This document shows positions 1 to 10,346 of a DNA stretch of 64,000 bases, piece by piece. Numbering within the stretch: position 1 is the stretch's first letter; each line of letters opens with the position of its first letter. The position numbers and the translations under genes were made by a program. The notes beneath the pieces are model-generated. The model was not told the origin of the DNA and searched no databases. It worked only from the letters and a program-made list of their open reading frames with translations. The DNA comes from Notolepis coatsorum (lineage: Eukaryota; Chordata; Actinopteri; Aulopiformes; Paralepididae). Where the stretch lies: positions 23,996,236-24,060,235 of the forward strand of contig OZ020585.1 of the NCBI GenBank assembly GCA_963971535.1, in the 5' to 3' direction.

Positions 1-1700
1 CAGTCAACCATCAGATCCTCCTCGCGTCCCTCGCAGGAATGGGAGTGGCTGGCTCTGCGCTGACATGGCTGACATCATACCTCAATGGCCGCTCCTACCA
101 AGTGTCATGGAGAGGGACCCTGTCGGCCACCCGCCCCCTGCGGACGGGTGTCCCCCAGGGCTCGGTCCTAGGACCCCTTCTCTTCTCCCTCTACACTAAA
201 TCACTGGGTAACATTATCACGTCTCATGCCTCATATCATTGTTATGCCGATGATACTCAACTCTTCCTCTCCTTCCCTCCCTCAGATATCCACGTCTCTG
301 AGCAGATCTCGGCCTGTCTGTCCGACATCTCCGCCTGGATGATGACCAACCACCTCAAACTGAACCTAAGCAAAACAGAATTGCTCCACCTGCCGGCCAA
401 ATCCTCCCCCCTGACCGACCTTTCCATCACAGTCGAGAATGCAGCTGTGACCGCGTCCCCGACTGCCAAGAACCTTGGTGTTGTTCTCGACGACCAGTTG
501 AACTTCTACGCTCACATCGCAGCGACAACCAGAACCTGCAGGTTCCTCCTGAGCAACGTCAGCAGGATACGCCCCTTTCTGACAAAAGAAGCCACCCAAC
601 TCCTTCAAGTTCAAGTTTCTTTAATAGTTGTCATACAGAAGTACAGAATACTTTTATACATACAGAATACTTTTATACAAAATGCTTCTTTCTGTTACGC
701 TCCAGAGACTGTGCTAGACAAAAGATAAGTATGAAATAAAATAGTATAGCATGTAAAATAGAAGTAAAAAATATAAGTCACGTACGTAGACACAGTGTTC
801 AGTATATACATATGTACAATGTTCAATCCAGAATAGAAGTAACTGAGTTACCATACAATATACTATGCAATATACTAATATACAATATACTATATAGTGC
901 AAAGCAGAAATGGGATGAGGTACAATTTAGGTACAATTTACAGTAAGGTGTACTGAGGTATGGGTTTTAGTGCAAATCCTTTACCAATAAATATAAAGTG
1001 TGTTTAGGTGTTCTAAAGTGTGGAGAGTGGGTGCTGCAGTGTGTTGTTTGTTTAATCAACAGTCATCTCCCGCCTCGACTACTGCAACGCACTGCTTGCT
1101 GGCCTCCCGGCCACTGCCACCAAGCCTCTTCAACTCATTCAGAATCCAGCGACCCGCCTGATCTCAAACCTACCGAAGTCGGCCCATGTCACCCCACTTC
1201 TTACGGACCTGCACTGGCTCCCCATTGCTGCACGAATCGACTTCAAGGCCCTTGACCTGGCATACCGTGCGGCAAAGGGAACCGCTCCCGCCTACCTCTG
1301 GTCAATGGTCTCTAACTACACACCCTCAAGAAGACCCCTACGCTCTGCATCTTCTGGCCGTCTCAGACCCACTCCTATCCGAGCTCCGGGAGGGTCATCA
1401 CGGAGAACCTGCCTTTTCTCAGTCCTTGCCCCACAATGGTGATGGAATGAACTACCCACCCCAGTTAGGACAGCTGAAACCCGTCCAATCTTTCGCCGTC
1501 GACTAAAGACGCACTTCTTCAACCATTATCTGAAAAAATAAATATATATATCTAACCCTAACTAACCTTACTGTCATGCACTTGTCCTAATAAACTAACC
1601 TACACTGTAGCACTCAACACTTTGATGAACATTGTTACTCAGCTGATAGAGTTGTGCCCTTCCTGATGACTTGTCGTACTTGTAAGTTGCTTGAATGGAG
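1..1700 (+). mobile_element. L2-like LINE, C-terminal RT half and 3' UTR (copy 1)
   Basis: A non-LTR retrotransposon entering from the left edge of the window. The frame from about 39 to 604 shows RT motifs GVPQGSVLGPLLFSLY and CYADDTQLF, followed by the thumb region (LKLNLSKTELL). After an insertion at 605-1052 the protein resumes in other frames, reading SRLDYCNALLAGLP, LHWLPIAARIDFKAL and a C-terminal FFNHYL at about 1060-1540. The product would be the reverse transcriptase of an L2/CR1-group LINE, used for target-primed insertion. A second copy of the same family lies at 31952-33192 on the minus strand and gives a direct comparison. This copy is dead: it is interrupted by the insertion and has several frame changes after it. 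The clade name rests on motif recall; the LINE identity is secure. Confidence 0.9.
605..1052 (-). mobile_element. Insertion in the L2 LINE; probable LINE/SINE 3' fragment
   Basis: L2 copy 2 (31952-33192) is continuous across the point where copy 1 breaks after CCAACTCCT and resumes at AATCAACAGTCATCTC, so about 450 bases were added here. Read on the minus strand the insert ends in a tail like TTAAAGAAACTTGAACTTGA, the short-repeat tail typical of a retroposed 3' end. The interior is AT-rich, with ATACAATATACT-type runs and no coding signal. The family is not recognised. Confidence 0.6.
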
Positions 1701-1712
1701 TTAAGTTACCTC

Positions 1713-1770
1713 AGTCAGCTGAGTAACAATGTTCATCAAAGGGTTGAGTGCTACAGTGTAGGTTAGTAAA
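1713..1770 (-). repeat. Inverted piece of the L2 3' UTR
   Basis: The stretch CAGCTGAGTAACAATGTTCA onward to TGTAGGTTAGTA is the reverse complement of 1590-1645 in the same LINE's 3' UTR, with one or two differences. It faces the end of copy 1 at a distance of about 70 bases, giving a foldback. It looks like the end of a second, oppositely inserted L2 copy or a rearranged 3' end. Confidence 0.75.
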
Positions 1771-2197
1771 AAGGTGCAGGGGACAATAACTGCCATCTGA
1801 AAACACGCAGGGGACATGTCCGCCGTGTCCCCCCACCCCATAATTACGCCCCTGGCCTGGAGAACCGGGACCTACACAGGGATGCTAGAGGAGTTGACAG
1901 GAGCAAGCAGCCTCCCCGACAGCCTCCTCCCATCCCCGGTTTAGCAGGGAGGGAGGGGTGAAAATGAATGGAGAAGGACCAACCCACCTAACATTGTGCA
2001 AAAAGTACAGTATGGACCAATGCACACCACTGTTAAGGGCAACTCGTAGTGACATCTATATGACACACACATTCATGACATCAACCCCTGTGACGTCCGG
2101 CCCGCCCAGGCATTTCCCCCCCGGAAAAGCTCAGGGTCCTTCGCGGTACCAGAACTTGTCTGCGCCCCGGCGGACAACAGGTTAACTGATGCGGTCC
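1771..2197. other. No gene seen; possible hAT right end
   Basis: No coding region is supported. CCATAATTACGCCCCTG ending near 1854 looks like the right terminal repeat of a CAGGGGCGTAATTATGG-type hAT element, but no matching left end or 8-bp duplication was found. The rest (1855-2197) is unassigned, moderately GC-rich sequence. Confidence 0.35.
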
Positions 2198-2244
2198 GCG
2201 TGTAGCTTAATCCCAGCGGAAGAGTGCAAGAGCGCTTCCGCATT
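2198..2244 (+). repeat. Left arm of a perfect 47-bp inverted repeat
   Basis: The 47 bases from GCGTGTAGCTTAATCCCAGC to CGCTTCCGCATT are exactly the reverse complement of 4500-4546. The two arms bracket 2.26 kb that contains tandem repeats and a LINE fragment. They may be termini of a DNA element, or two opposed copies of a short repeat. Confidence 0.85.
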
Positions 2245-2322
2245 TTGCCCTGATTGGCCGCGGTAACGCCCTCCAAATGCGAATTTTTTTTCGCCCCGCT
2301 CAGACGCCGAAATGGAATGCAT

Positions 2323-2640
2323 GTAGTACATTGCAACACAACGCAGCATTTCCGCGTACATTGCAACGTAACACAACGCAGCTGTCAACTGTACTTTACA
2401 TATTATCCAAACGAGGACCACATAATGTTATTTCCCTGTACATTGTAACATTAACACAACGCAGCTGTCAACTGTACTTTACATATTATGGAATACATGT
2501 ATATTATCGCGACGCGATTCACTCGCAACGCCATAATGTTATTTGCCTGTACATTGTAAGTAACGTTAACACAACGCAGCTGTCAACTGTACTTTACATA
2601 TTATGGAATACATGTATATTATCGCGACGCGATTACAATT
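2323..2640. repeat. Tandem repeat, units of about 80-115 bp
   Basis: The string ACGCAGCTGTCAACTGTACT recurs near 2379, 2459 and 2574, each time followed by TTACATATTAT. The last two units also share GGAATACATGTATATTATCG and CGACGCGATT. Unit length varies (about 80 and 115 bp) because part of the unit is missing in the first copy. Confidence 0.85.
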
Positions 2641-2735
2641 GTTAAGGGGATGCAGACCTATAGAAAGACTTTCGTCTTGTTTACATCAGGGTCCCCCATT
2701 TTCAATTCATCAGGACATATATGACATACAGATAA
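2639..2735 (-). mobile_element. Family B LINE, 3' UTR scrap
   Basis: GGATGCAGACCTATAGAAAG followed by the GTCTTGTTTACATCAGGGTC and CCCCATTTTCAATTCAT block is shared with 3069-3150, 43725-43765 and 44220-44290. It is the 3' UTR of the CR1/L2-group LINE called family B here, read on the minus strand, without coding sequence. Confidence 0.8.
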
Positions 2736-2993
2736 ACTGACAGCCCTACAACCTTTATTTAATGGTTAATATTTTGAAAAACAAAAGTAATCTGTAAAAT
2801 AATAGTCAATTTCCTGTGAAAAAACATTTATTTTTTACAGTATGTTACACACACAAATGCTACATTATGACACATTTTACAAAGAAAGTATATTTAGATT
2901 CAAAGACTATTTTAATAGCTTTCTTTGAATACACGGTTTCTCTCCTGTGACGTACAAATGTTCAACAAAACCATCAACATTGACTCAGCTAGA

Positions 2994-3895
2994 CTGATTG
3001 ATTGATTGATTGATTGAAAACTTTATTAACAGATTGCAGAATGGGTACAGTACAGTACAGCTCAATACATACAATTGTTAAGGGGATGCAGACCAGAGAA
3101 AGACTTTCGTCTTGTTTACATCAGGGTCCCCCATTTTCAATTCATCGTAACATATTATGACATACATGACATACAGATAGACAGTACTGCTACATCTATA
3201 TATTTATGACATACCATATTTGTAAATACAGTACTGTTTGTGATACAAAGAGAGCCCAGAAAAAAAAAAAAAAAAAAAAAAAAAGGAGAAAAGTATATAC
3301 ATTTGCCGTAGAAACTGTACATTGGATTGGGGGGGGACTGTACATTGGAGGTGGTTGGGTGGGTGGGGGGGGGGGGGTTGGGTAGGAGTGGGGGGGGGGG
3401 GGGGGGTTGGGTAGGAGGGGTGGGTGGGGGACACTGTACACTGTACAACTGTACAAACAAAATTGTACATTGGAATATTGACAAGACCATACTTGGTAAT
3501 TTACTGTACATTGGAGGGGGTTGTGTTATGACATTTACAGGGGCCAGTTTCGAATTGCAGTCTCCCGTAGGTGTTTTTTGAGAGTGTTTTTGAAACTGGG
3601 TAGTGATTCACATTCCTTTACAGCTTTGGGTAGGGCGTTCCACATTGATGTAGCATAATTGCGAAACGTGTTTAGTCCCTTGTTTGAGCCGAATCTGGGT
3701 TTAACATGATTTGTGGAGCTCCCTCTGGTGTTGTGATCGTGGTATTCACTGACCTTTGGGAAGTATTTTGACATGTACATGGGTACCTTGGTCGTGTAGT
3801 GTATCTTGTAGACCAGGCCCATTGCAAGTTGCTGTACTCTGTCGTCTACTCTAAGCCATCCTAAGTTGTCAAAGTGGGCAGGGGTGAGGTGGGTT
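2994..3895 (-). mobile_element. Family B LINE, 3' UTR and C-terminal RT fragment
   Basis: A minus-strand LINE 3' end. The tail at 2994-3016 is (TTGA)n on the minus strand after AATAAAGTTTTC. The minus frame 3535-3822 encodes the C-terminal region with MGLVYKIHYTTKVPMYMSKY, SSTNHVKPRFGSNKGLNTFR and MWNALPKAVKE, almost identical to 44500-44890. The 3' UTR has gained a 25-base A run (3260-3284) and long G runs (3361-3420). The copy stops abruptly at 3895 inside the ORF, so it is 5'-truncated. It cannot encode an active RT. Confidence 0.88.
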
Positions 3896-4024
3896 CTAGA
3901 CCCATGTTACTGACCAGACACTCTATATCAGTGATGTCTGTTTACTGCAGAGTGGCAGCGCTAACAGAAATAAAAACAACCCAGGCCTATGTTAAAGTGC
4001 AGCTTGGCTTAGAGGATAATAGTT

Positions 4025-4026
<2 letters not shown>
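3896..4026. repeat. Fragment of the palindromic repeat seen at 21.3-21.8 kb
   Basis: CATGTTACTGACCAGACACT followed by CTATATCAGTGATG and GTTTACTGCAGAGTGG matches the arms of the palindrome at 21340-21763. Only one arm is present. Confidence 0.55.

Positions 4027-4065
<39 letters not shown>
4027..4065. repeat. (ATCA)n microsatellite
   Basis: About nine copies of a four-base unit (ATCA). Similar runs are the tails of family B LINEs in this window, so this may be the remains of such a tail. Confidence 0.9.
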
Positions 4066-4090
4066 GTACCTCTCGGCTGAATAACAGTAG

Positions 4091-4428
4091 CAGTGATCGC
4101 CTGCTGCGTCCATCGCGTGTATATATATGTGTGCTAATATGGCGCGTTAGCGTTAATATGTGATTAATATGAACCAAAGCGTCGAACCAAGCAGGGATCG
4201 CATGCAGTGATCGCCTGCTGCGTCCATCGCGTGTATATATGTGTGCTAATATGGCGCGTTAGCGTTAATATGTGATTAATATGAACCAAAGCGTCGAACC
4301 AAGCGGGGATCGCATGCAGTGATCGCCTGCTGCGTCCATCGCGTGTATATATGTGTGCTAATATGGCGCGTTAGCGTTAATATGTGATTAATATGAACCA
4401 AAGCGTCGAACCAAGCGGGGATCTCATG
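4091..4428. repeat. Three tandem copies of a 112-114 bp unit
   Basis: CAGTGATCGCCTGCTGCGTC starts at 4091, 4205 and 4317. Each unit runs through GTGTGCTAATATGGCGCG and AACCAAAGCGTCGAACCAAG to GGGATC. The copies are nearly identical, which points to recent duplication. Confidence 0.93.
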
Positions 4429-4499
4429 CGCATGCGCGCGCGCGAGCACCTGGGCGAAGGAAAAGGAAATGCGCATTACTGTACTGGCGTATGGCGAAG

Positions 4500-4546
4500 A
4501 ATGCGGAAGCGCTCTTGCACTCTTCCGCTGGGATTAAGCTACACGC
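4500..4546 (-). repeat. Right arm of the perfect 47-bp inverted repeat
   Basis: Exact reverse complement of 2198-2244. It lies just right of the 113-bp tandem array and of GC-rich sequence that follows to about 4620. Confidence 0.85.
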
Positions 4547-4833
4547 ATCCGGTCCGGCGCGACCAGGACAAGTCCCGTGCCCTTGTCACGCCGCCGCCCC
4601 CAGTGCTAAGAGGGGGGTAGGTACGCGTGTCGATCCAAAACATCACAGGAGGCGCCACCAAGACAGTCAGTACGCGAACGCACCTCTCCCGGTGGCCCAC
4701 CTAACGGGCGTGAGACCCCACTGCCAATGTTTGATCTACTCCGTCATCTCCCCCCGGAGATGTACGCGAGTCCTCGAGTCTAACCTAGTGCACTGGCGCT
4801 CAGTAGAGACAAAAATCTCCTTCCCAGCCGACC

Positions 4834-5225
4834 ATAGCCTCTGTTTGCGAATACGCTCTCTGATTGGCTAGCCCGCGTACAGCGAAGACCCTCTCTGATT
4901 GGTTTAGCTCCGAAGGGCTCTGGGATAGAAATGTCCGCCTTGTACATATATATTCTCTGCTTCGAAGTGGTTATGCTTTGGCCCTCTTTCGAAGTGGGTT
5001 ATGCTTAGAGTTATGGTAGCCCTAACCTTAACCCTAACTCTAAGCATAACCCACTTCGAAAGAGGGCCAAAGCATAACCACTTCGAAGCAGAGAATATAT
5101 ATGTACAAGGTGGAAGAGACCCTTCGGAGCTAAACCAGCTTCGCTCAACCAATCAGAGAGGGTATTTTCTTCTTCGCTGTACGCGGGCTAGCCAATCAGA
5201 GAGCGTCTTCGCAAACAGAGGCTAC
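4834..5225. repeat. Large foldback (palindromic) element, TTCGAA type
   Basis: Two arms of about 180-190 bp (4834-5013 and 5035-5225) are nearly reverse complements around a 21-base centre containing CCCTAACCTTAACCC. The arms include CTCTCTGATTGGCTAGCCCG, CTTCGAAGTGGTTATGCTTT and GGCCCTCTTTCGAAGTGGGT. Frames on both strands give the same peptide (SITHFERGPKHNHFEAENIY) only because of the symmetry. Related sequence occurs at 37243-37340, about 42760-42800 and 48080-48225. It looks like a MITE/foldback with no coding capacity. Confidence 0.88.
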
Positions 5226-6264
5226 GGGAAAAAATCACGTCAGCCGACCGCATAAAAACGCTGTTTTTATGATGTTGGGCAACCAAGGCGCGCCGGCCCA
5301 AAAAGCTTATTCAATCATTGAAAAAACACCCTCGCAAAGAACCCGAGAACAGTGACGGCGAATTTCTAACAAGAAAGAACCCCACAATGTTTCCCCTTGC
5401 TGTCCGGGACGAGCAGCAGGAAGCTGGTCTACAAAAGACACAGACACAGGTCCTCACACGACGAGCCTGGGAATAAAAAAACCTGTAAATTCTGCTCTTC
5501 ATGTAAGAGGGGAAGACAGCGGTTTTCCCAGAAAGACCTCAACGTGAGTAAAACAATTGAAAAAGGTTCATGTAATAATTGGACTAAGTGACAAAACTGC
5601 CCAATATACACTACTGATAGAGAGCAGAGCAGAAGAACAAATAGTCTCGACTGCATTGCATCACCTAGCTTTTACAATGACAGCGGTCTGTAGTACAGGC
5701 CCTGAAACTCACGGACATGTCTCATGGCCAATAAGAAAACGCGCCTGTGACGTCTTCCATGGCCGGGGAAATCCCGTGTCCCACCTATCCTACTATGGTG
5801 TGGGAAACAGGGAAATCCCCCCCTCCCGGTTATTTGTCCACCCCTCTCAACGCCTCACCCCAGATACGATGCAATAAAAAGGCAGAGCCGTGACACCAGT
5901 CGCATAGCGTGCTACATGAAAGCACATATACCTGCTAGGGTAATATATTTACATCCTGTACGCCAGCCACAGCCGATTAACCTCGTTTGTGTAAAAAACT
6001 GATTTTATCCACGGCTCTGGCTTATGTGCGAAAAACTTGCCACCCCTTTATTTTTTTTACCTTTACCCTTAAGCAAAGAAAAAATATCAGACTAAAGAGA
6101 GGGACCCAAAAGGTCCTCGGTTCATATGCTACATATGTACAATGCTGTAAGCTAACACCCACACCAGTTGTGGACTCAATGCTACGTTTACCTAAACGTA
6201 TTACATGAAACGCACACAACTCTCATCATACAATAACACCCCAAGTTCACTTTTACTCACGTAA
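5226..6264. other. No gene recognised
   Basis: About 1 kb with no match I can name. A short open stretch around 5310-5465 (reading ...EFLTRKNPTMFPLAVRDE...) and a donor-like CAACGTGAGT near 5540 are seen, but there is no supporting homology. The stretch 5700-5890 is GC-rich with an AATAAAAAGG near 5872. Confidence 0.4.
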
Positions 6265-8045
6265 GAAAGAACGCTGTCTTAGGTAGAGAGAAGGACATAA
6301 GCCCTTGGCTAAGTGCTAGAACTACAGGCCTTGCTAAGTCGGGCAGGGACAGCAGGGGTAAAAAGTTACTTGCGTCACCCGCCGCGCGCAGGGTGCCGTT
6401 TGCCCCCACGGGCAGCTGGCCCGGAGGGACGGTGCTGGGGAGCCGTCTGGCCACGTCGTTCCCTACCGTTCCCCCCGGGCGCAGGATGACTGGCGGCAGC
6501 GGTGGTGGTGACCTCTCCTCCTCCACTCTTAGGCTTCTTGCTGGCAGGGCCAGCAGTGGCGTTGGCGAAGGCCGAAGACCTGTTCCGGCGTTCCCTCCGC
6601 GTCACGCCTCCGGTCGCGGTGGCGTCGGGCCGGGGTAAGTGGGGTTGGAGGACGGACCGCTGCTCCTCCAGGTCCCTGCAGGCTGACGTCATCTCCTGCA
6701 TCGCCAAGTCGAAGAGCCCAGCGTCGGAGAGGGGGGCCATGAGGAGGGGGATCCTCCGTTGATCCATCAACGCCGGCTGCTCCAGCCACAGGTAATGCTG
6801 GATGAGAGTGGCCAGGGCGCGCTGTTTCCCTGCAGCTATCGTCTGTAGCTGCGAGAGATGCAGGATGGCTCCCGTCGCCTGGGCGTGGAGGTACTTCTGG
6901 TGGTCGTCCAGTACCACCCCACCCGTCATCAGCCCTGACATGAAGCATGCCAGCTGCTCGATGTTGGAGGTCGCAGCCAGGCTCTGGGTCGAGGCGATGA
7001 ATATCTGGTCACTCCACATAGCCAACTGCTTAGCCGACTTCCCCTGGGGAAGTGGCTTTTTTAACGGCTCCCACACCATCTCGGGGCAAAGGATGGATGC
7101 CATCGGGCTATCATGTCGTGGCACCCTTCCTTCAACCCCTGGACCAAACCCACCACCCGCGTGAAAGGCACGTAGGTGGAGGTGAGGCCGATGATGCGGG
7201 GAATTACCTGTCCCCGCACCACGTAAGCCTCCATCGAAGGGAAGAATGGGCAGACAACACTCGCCTCCCTCACAGGACGGCGTTGCCAGAGATGACCTAT
7301 CATGTCATCGGGAACAGGTGCCGGCAGTGGCGTCGGCAGCGGCACACCATTAGCACGGGCGGCTGCCGTCATGAGCTCGGGGAACAAGGCGCGCAACTCC
7401 CTTTGCACACCTTCTTCCACTTCGCTCGCATCCCTCGCGTTTGGGAGGCTACACTCACTGTCTCCATAGGATAGGTGGGAGCCAACATCCGGTGCGGCTG
7501 ATAGCAGGGCATCTCGTCTTGGGGGTGGTGACTTTAACCCAGTCCCGGAGTATGAGGCTCTCCAGGAAGACACAGCACCCTCTGCCACTGCCGGAGGGGG
7601 AGAATGCTCTGTCTCCGCCGGAGCTTCGAACAAGAATGCCCCCGCCCCCTCCATGTAATCCTCAGTTTCCATCGGATGCAATGGAGAGGAGACGAGTGAA
7701 TCCCCGTCCGGTGCCAGCCCAACACAGCCGCTAAGCTGTCCGCCCCCGCTGCTCATCGCCGTATGATGAGAACGAGCCGAGGCGAAGAGCCTGCATCGCA
7801 AATCCCCGGCCACCAGAGGGACTGGCGGGGGAACCAGAACCGGAACTCGGCCACCTCACAGGAGATGGGAGCTCAACGGTCCCTTGGCGACACGCACTCT
7901 CCTCCGGACGCCACTGAGGCGCACCTGCCTGCCACAACCGTGGAGCCAGGAACGCCCCACGGCGCACGGAGGAAGCCGCGACTGTGAAGTGCTGATGGAG
8001 GTCAGAACGATAATCGTCTAAGCTCTCCGGTGGTGAAGACATTAT
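6265..8045 (-). mobile_element. DIRS-like retroelement fossil, Gag-like region
   Basis: A minus-strand coding relic of about 1.8 kb, starting with MSSPPESLDDYRSDL near 8042 and running leftwards to about 6375. Parts seen: a Ser/Pro/acidic N-terminal region, a middle region (SMEAYVVRG, STYVPFTRVVGLVQGLKEG), then RALATLIQHYLWLEQ and PLSDAGLFDLAMQ. It closes with a basic Ser/Ala/Arg-rich tail (SSAFANATAGPASKKPKSGG). The HLWL...PLS..GLF pattern and basic tail are what I know from Gag-like proteins of fish DIRS elements. The relic is broken in about two places and no RT or recombinase is present. Sequence to about 8290 may be its leader. It is an old fossil copy; family assignment is from memory of the pattern. 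Confidence 0.62.
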
Positions 8046-8616
8046 CCCTTTATTTTCCCGAAAATTTGCGAGAGAGAAAACAAAAGCACAATGTCAACGC
8101 AGCTCCTTTTACCAACTAACTACTTTTAGCACTAAACTTGAAGCGGTGCTATACACGGACTTCACGGTGGTGAAAGTAGGGAAGGAGCTGGTAGTATGGC
8201 CATGACCCCGCTTATATATGAGCGGATGTGGGAGTGGTCAGGCAGGTGGGTGCGTACACGTGGTTGAAAGTTTTCATGATAGCATATGATTAAAGGGATA
8301 GTTCCAATAGAGCAGAGCGCAAAGCTATACGAAAAATAACAACGGATTTGCAGTAATGTAACCCGACCCATTGCGTTCTGCTGTTGACCCATGTTGGTTC
8401 GTTTGGAACAATTTGAGCTGGTTCTACCGCTGAGTGGAAACTGTTATTATGCTGAACACGCTGTGGATGTGTGTGAGCGGCCCGCCGGGCCAAGCTTGTG
8501 TGTGACAAACAATTAACGTGAGCTGCACGGCTCTCTTTGCGTTTGCTGTGGCTGGCTTTGCATTTGATATTGGAATTGGATTCTCATGGATGCTGGTAAT
8601 TTTTTGTGCATTCAAA
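8046..8616. other. Leader-like and unassigned sequence
   Basis: 8046-8290 lies upstream of the Gag-like start on the minus strand and includes CGCTCATATATAAGCGGG on that strand, a TATA-like palindromic spot that could belong to the fossil's leader. From 8291 to 8616 nothing is recognised. Confidence 0.4.
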
Positions 8617-8784
8617 ATGAGTGGGATAAAAGTTGGTTCAAATGTTGGAAAACAGGACATGGAAAAGAGGAAAATAACTCTCACTGCAAAAGCTCTGGCA
8701 AATAAAGTCGAATCACTCCAAAAGGAACGCAAAGGGAAAGTGGAGGAAATAAAACATCTGATAACCTCTGTCAAAGAGCTTGAC
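8617..8784 (+). other. Unrecognised coding relic with charged helix
   Basis: An ATG-led frame reads MSGIKVGSNVGKQDMEKRK then LTAKALANKVESLQKERKG and VEEIKHLITSVKEL. It is Lys/Glu-rich with heptad-like spacing, suggesting a coiled coil. I have an impression of similar N-terminal sequences in fish retroelement proteins but cannot name the family. A family B LINE scrap follows directly. Sequence resembling a continuation of charged helix (VGQITSQVKELQEKQD, 9070-9115) lies beyond the LINE. It is relic sequence only; no function is assigned. Confidence 0.45.
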
Positions 8785-9009
8785 AATGACATGTCGTCAG
8801 CTTGTGACTGAAACTTGTTCTTGTTTGCGGACGACTCAGCCCTGCTGGTCTCTGACAAGAACAAGTTACAGGTTGAAAAAACCCTCAGCTCAGAACTCGG
8901 CAGAATCTGCACCTGGCTCGCTGATAACAAACTATCATTACACCTGGGTAAAACAGAGTCCATTCTCTTCGGATCAAATAACAAACTCAGCAAGACCGAC
9001 GGCTTCTCA
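8785..9009 (+). mobile_element. Family B LINE, RT core scrap
   Basis: 225 bases matching the RT core of the copy at 44.1-46.0 kb: NDMSSACD, then LFLFADDSALLVSDKNKLQV, EKTLSSELG, NKLSLHLGKTESILFGSNNK. It contains the catalytic F-A-D-D motif and has one in-frame stop just before it. Both ends are abrupt and there is no tail. It is therefore not a normal 3'-anchored insertion but an internal piece, probably moved by repair or recombination. Confidence 0.85.
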
Positions 9010-10328
9010 TTACCTGTTGCCTTGCAGGAAGAAAGATTTTAAACATTCTGAGTAAGTTGACAGTTGGTCAAATTACATCTCAAGTGAAAGAATTACAGGA
9101 AAAACAAGACACATACAATTATATTACACAGAATAATATTGCTGTAATGTTTTTTTTATAATTCAGAAGTATGATATTCAGTCCTCAAAATTAATGGAAG
9201 TGAGTGAGGAGCCTGACACCTGGGTGGAATGGTGGTGTTGACAGGGACAGCAGTAGATGGCCTTAGATATAGGTAACACTGCAGAAGTTCTATTGTCAGG
9301 TTCTAAGTGAAATATCCCTTTAAAGCATGACATGGAGGAAAAGTGCCTTACCGTTTAACGCACACCTACAAGTTATCCCGCTTATATTTGCCAACAATAT
9401 AGAATAAAAGCATTAAGACATTTTTTGGTGAAAGTTTGCACTTAAAATGGAAAGGTTATGAAGCAAGAGCTGACTGTTATGAAAAGGAATAATTCTAGAC
9501 CATTTTACAACCAAGCTGGTCAGGTGTTGGTTCCTTCTGCCGTATTTCACTTGGTTTCTTTCTTTTCTTCTCTATTTCTTCTTCATCTGCTGCGTCCCGT
9601 TCTTAAAAATTGTCGTATTCTCCAAATAAATTTAAAGAAATGTTCAAATCAGCCACTGGTGTGTTTTCCTCCCCGGTCGTTAGTTTATTGAAGTTGATAA
9701 GTCAGCTGTGCTTGTAGCAGTTGATAACGAGTAAAGCTTTGACAGCTGTGCTCTTTAAGGTTGCTATGGTTACAGGTATGAATTGGGTAGCGGATGAATT
9801 TAGAACGGCGATTAATCTTGAACTACGAACTACGTGTGCATTAAACGGTTTTAACGCACACCTGCCGGGCCAATCAGAAAAGAGTATTCACCCAGGCCAT
9901 GGTATGAATATAAATACAGTATGGATAAAAAATACTATTAATAATGGTTCACACTGACTCTAAGATAGTTTTAAATAAATCCCAATTTTAGATTACATTT
10001 GGTGTAAACTTGGGTGACATCTGTGCATACAGTAGGAGCATTTCATGAATCATGAATGCATGAGACTGCATGATAATCTCTAAGTGTCTCTCGTCCACCA
10101 GGCACTGCAGCAAGTACAAATCTCTCTCTCCCTCCATTTATTCCTTACTGCTCTTTTATATATAGGGGAATTTATATTATATTTAGTTGGATATTGATGA
10201 AAGTGGCACATGAACTCACCCACCATCTACTGTTACGGGTGAGCAAGAAACTTTAGTTTCTCACCCCGACACATCAACAGTAGTTATTATTACACTGAAT
10301 GTGTCTTACACTGAATGTTTCTTTAATT
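9010..10328. other. No gene recognised; small hairpin inside
   Basis: AT-rich sequence with no supported coding region. TTTAACGCACACCT occurs at about 9354 and 9849. A hairpin at 10227-10283 is listed separately. Confidence 0.45.
10227..10283. repeat. Imperfect hairpin
   Basis: CTACTGTT at 10227 pairs with AACAGTAG ending at 10283, and the inner GGGTGAG..GAAACT pairs with AGTTTC.CACCC. Total length is 57 bases. It could be a terminal scrap of a palindromic MITE. Confidence 0.6.
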
Positions 10329-10346
10329 AAGAATGGACATGCATGG

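Noticed and set aside
1771-1854. Complete hAT MITE
   Set aside because: Only a right-end-like sequence is visible; no matching left end or 8-bp duplication.
4904-5255. Two opposite frames sharing a peptide
   Set aside because: The identity is a consequence of the DNA palindrome; neither frame has coding support.
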